DNA from: Dyella_B nitratireducens
GTDB lineage: Bacteria > Pseudomonadota > Gammaproteobacteria > Xanthomonadales > Rhodanobacteraceae
Assembly: GCF_049532905.1 (NCBI RefSeq)
Contig: NZ_CP064032.1
Coordinates: 5,394,001-5,458,000 of the forward strand
Reading direction: 5' to 3'
DNA length: 64,000 bases
In this document: piece after piece, positions 63,487-64,000 of the stretch
Layout of the letters: every line of letters starts with the position of its first letter
Position numbering within the stretch: the stretch's first letter is position 1
Position numbers and translations under genes: made by a program
Notes under the pieces: model-generated
Seen by the model: the letters and a program-made list of their open reading frames with translations, nothing else
The model's database searches: none
What the model was told of the DNA's origin: nothing

Positions 63487-64000
63487 ATGAGCGATACCAG
63501 CGCATCCTCCAGCAAAGCCATTCCGATCAGCGTCGTCAGCGGCGCGCCAGCCGAGAAGCAACTCGGGGGCGACAAGATCGCCCTCAACCGCGCCGGCTTC
63601 GATACCAACGTTCCCACACTGCGCAAACCCAGCTGGATCCGCGTGCGTCTGCCACAGGGCAACGCCGTACAGCAGTTGAAGGCACGCTTGCGCGAGAACG
63701 CGCTGGTCACGGTATGCGAAGAAGCCTCCTGCCCGAACATCCACGAGTGTTTCAGCAAGGGCACCGCCACCTTCATGATCCTGGGTGACGTGTGCACGCG
63801 CCGTTGTTCGTTCTGCGATGTGGCACACGGCCGTCCGGCTGCGCCCGATCCGCTGGAACCGGCGCGCCTGGCCGACACCATCCGCGACATGCGCCTGAAG
63901 TACGTGGTGATCACCTCGGTGGATCGCGACGACCTGCGCGATGGCGGTGCGGAACATTTCGCTGCCTGCATCCGCGCCGTGCGCCATGCCAACCCCACCA
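63487..64000 (+). CDS. lipA: Lipoyl synthase LipA (3' end cut by window)
   Basis: The first 171 codons are present, then the window ends in frame. The N-terminal cluster ligands lie in VCEEASCPNIHECF, and the radical-SAM cluster motif is CTRRCSFCDVAHGRP. The later segment VVITSVDRDDLRDGGAEHFA is also typical. LipA inserts two sulfurs into octanoyl chains put in place by LipB. The gene starts at the ATG eight bases after lipB and is clearly co-transcribed with it. Confidence 0.95.
   Translation, partial: MSDTSASSSKAIPISVVSGAPAEKQLGGDKIALNRAGFDTNVPTLRKPSWIRVRLPQGNAVQQLKARLRENALVTVCEEASCPNIHECFSKGTATFMILGDVCTRRCSFCDVAHGRPAAPDPLEPARLADTIRDMRLKYVVITSVDRDDLRDGGAEHFAACIRAVRHANPT

Overview
The window looks like a chromosomal segment of a GC-rich gammaproteobacterium of the Xanthomonadales, probably Rhodanobacteraceae (Dyella/Rhodanobacter/Luteibacter type). 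This is an inference from gene content and order: an O-antigen-type cluster abutting etfA/etfB, separate etfBA and ETF-QO genes, GTP-type PEPCK, TonB and CBS proteins, and one joined mreBCD-mrdA-rodA-mltB-rlpA-dacC-lipB-lipA run. No rRNA, tRNA, CRISPR array, insertion sequence or prophage was seen.

Positions 1-11,534 are surface-polysaccharide DNA wrapped around etfBA. The first 6.5 kb is visibly AT-richer than the rest. It carries a GT-C-like membrane glycosyltransferase (5' end probably off the window), a GtrA flippase, a GtrB-like polyprenyl-phosphate glycosyltransferase, a small exported protein, a zinc-ribbon methyltransferase and an OafA-like acyltransferase. After etfA and etfB come a second zinc-ribbon methyltransferase and a two-domain glycosyltransferase, then ETF-QO.

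Positions 13,149-25,100 hold a palindromic MITE-like element, an amidase overlapping an AlkB-like dioxygenase, and gcvT-gcvH. Next is a gene joining a MetJ-type ribbon-helix-helix domain to a histone-H1-like Lys/Ala tail. It is followed by a TonB-family protein, a serine hydrolase, an MFS-like transporter, a CBS protein, a lipid-linked-sugar GT2 and mtgA.

Positions 25,143-41,000 hold hslO (Hsp33), a GAF-GAF-GGDEF-EAL protein, a putative outer-membrane protein and an ECF sigma / anti-sigma / DUF4097 operon. Then come pckG, a TetR regulator divergent from an alpha/beta hydrolase, fadE, a DUF4442 protein and a CPBP protease. Several intergenic REP-like palindromes lie here.

Positions 39,991-46,065 form a signalling operon read leftward: hybrid histidine kinase with three receivers, CheR, stand-alone CheB, and a receiver-GGDEF diguanylate cyclase. 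prfC follows, then a BrnT/BrnA toxin-antitoxin pair with a third overlapping small gene, and a stand-alone EF-G gene.

Positions 50,990-64,000 start with an M24 peptidase, a DUF1304 protein and a PfkB kinase. The divergent cell-wall run follows: mreB, mreC, mreD, mrdA (PBP2), rodA, mltB, rlpA, dacC, ybeD-like, lipB and lipA (cut by the window end). The elongasome genes supply rod-shape peptidoglycan synthesis and trimming; lipB/lipA make the lipoyl group used by GcvH encoded earlier in the window. Many starts were moved to internal codons on ribosome-site, overlap or signal-peptide grounds, and this is stated in each entry.
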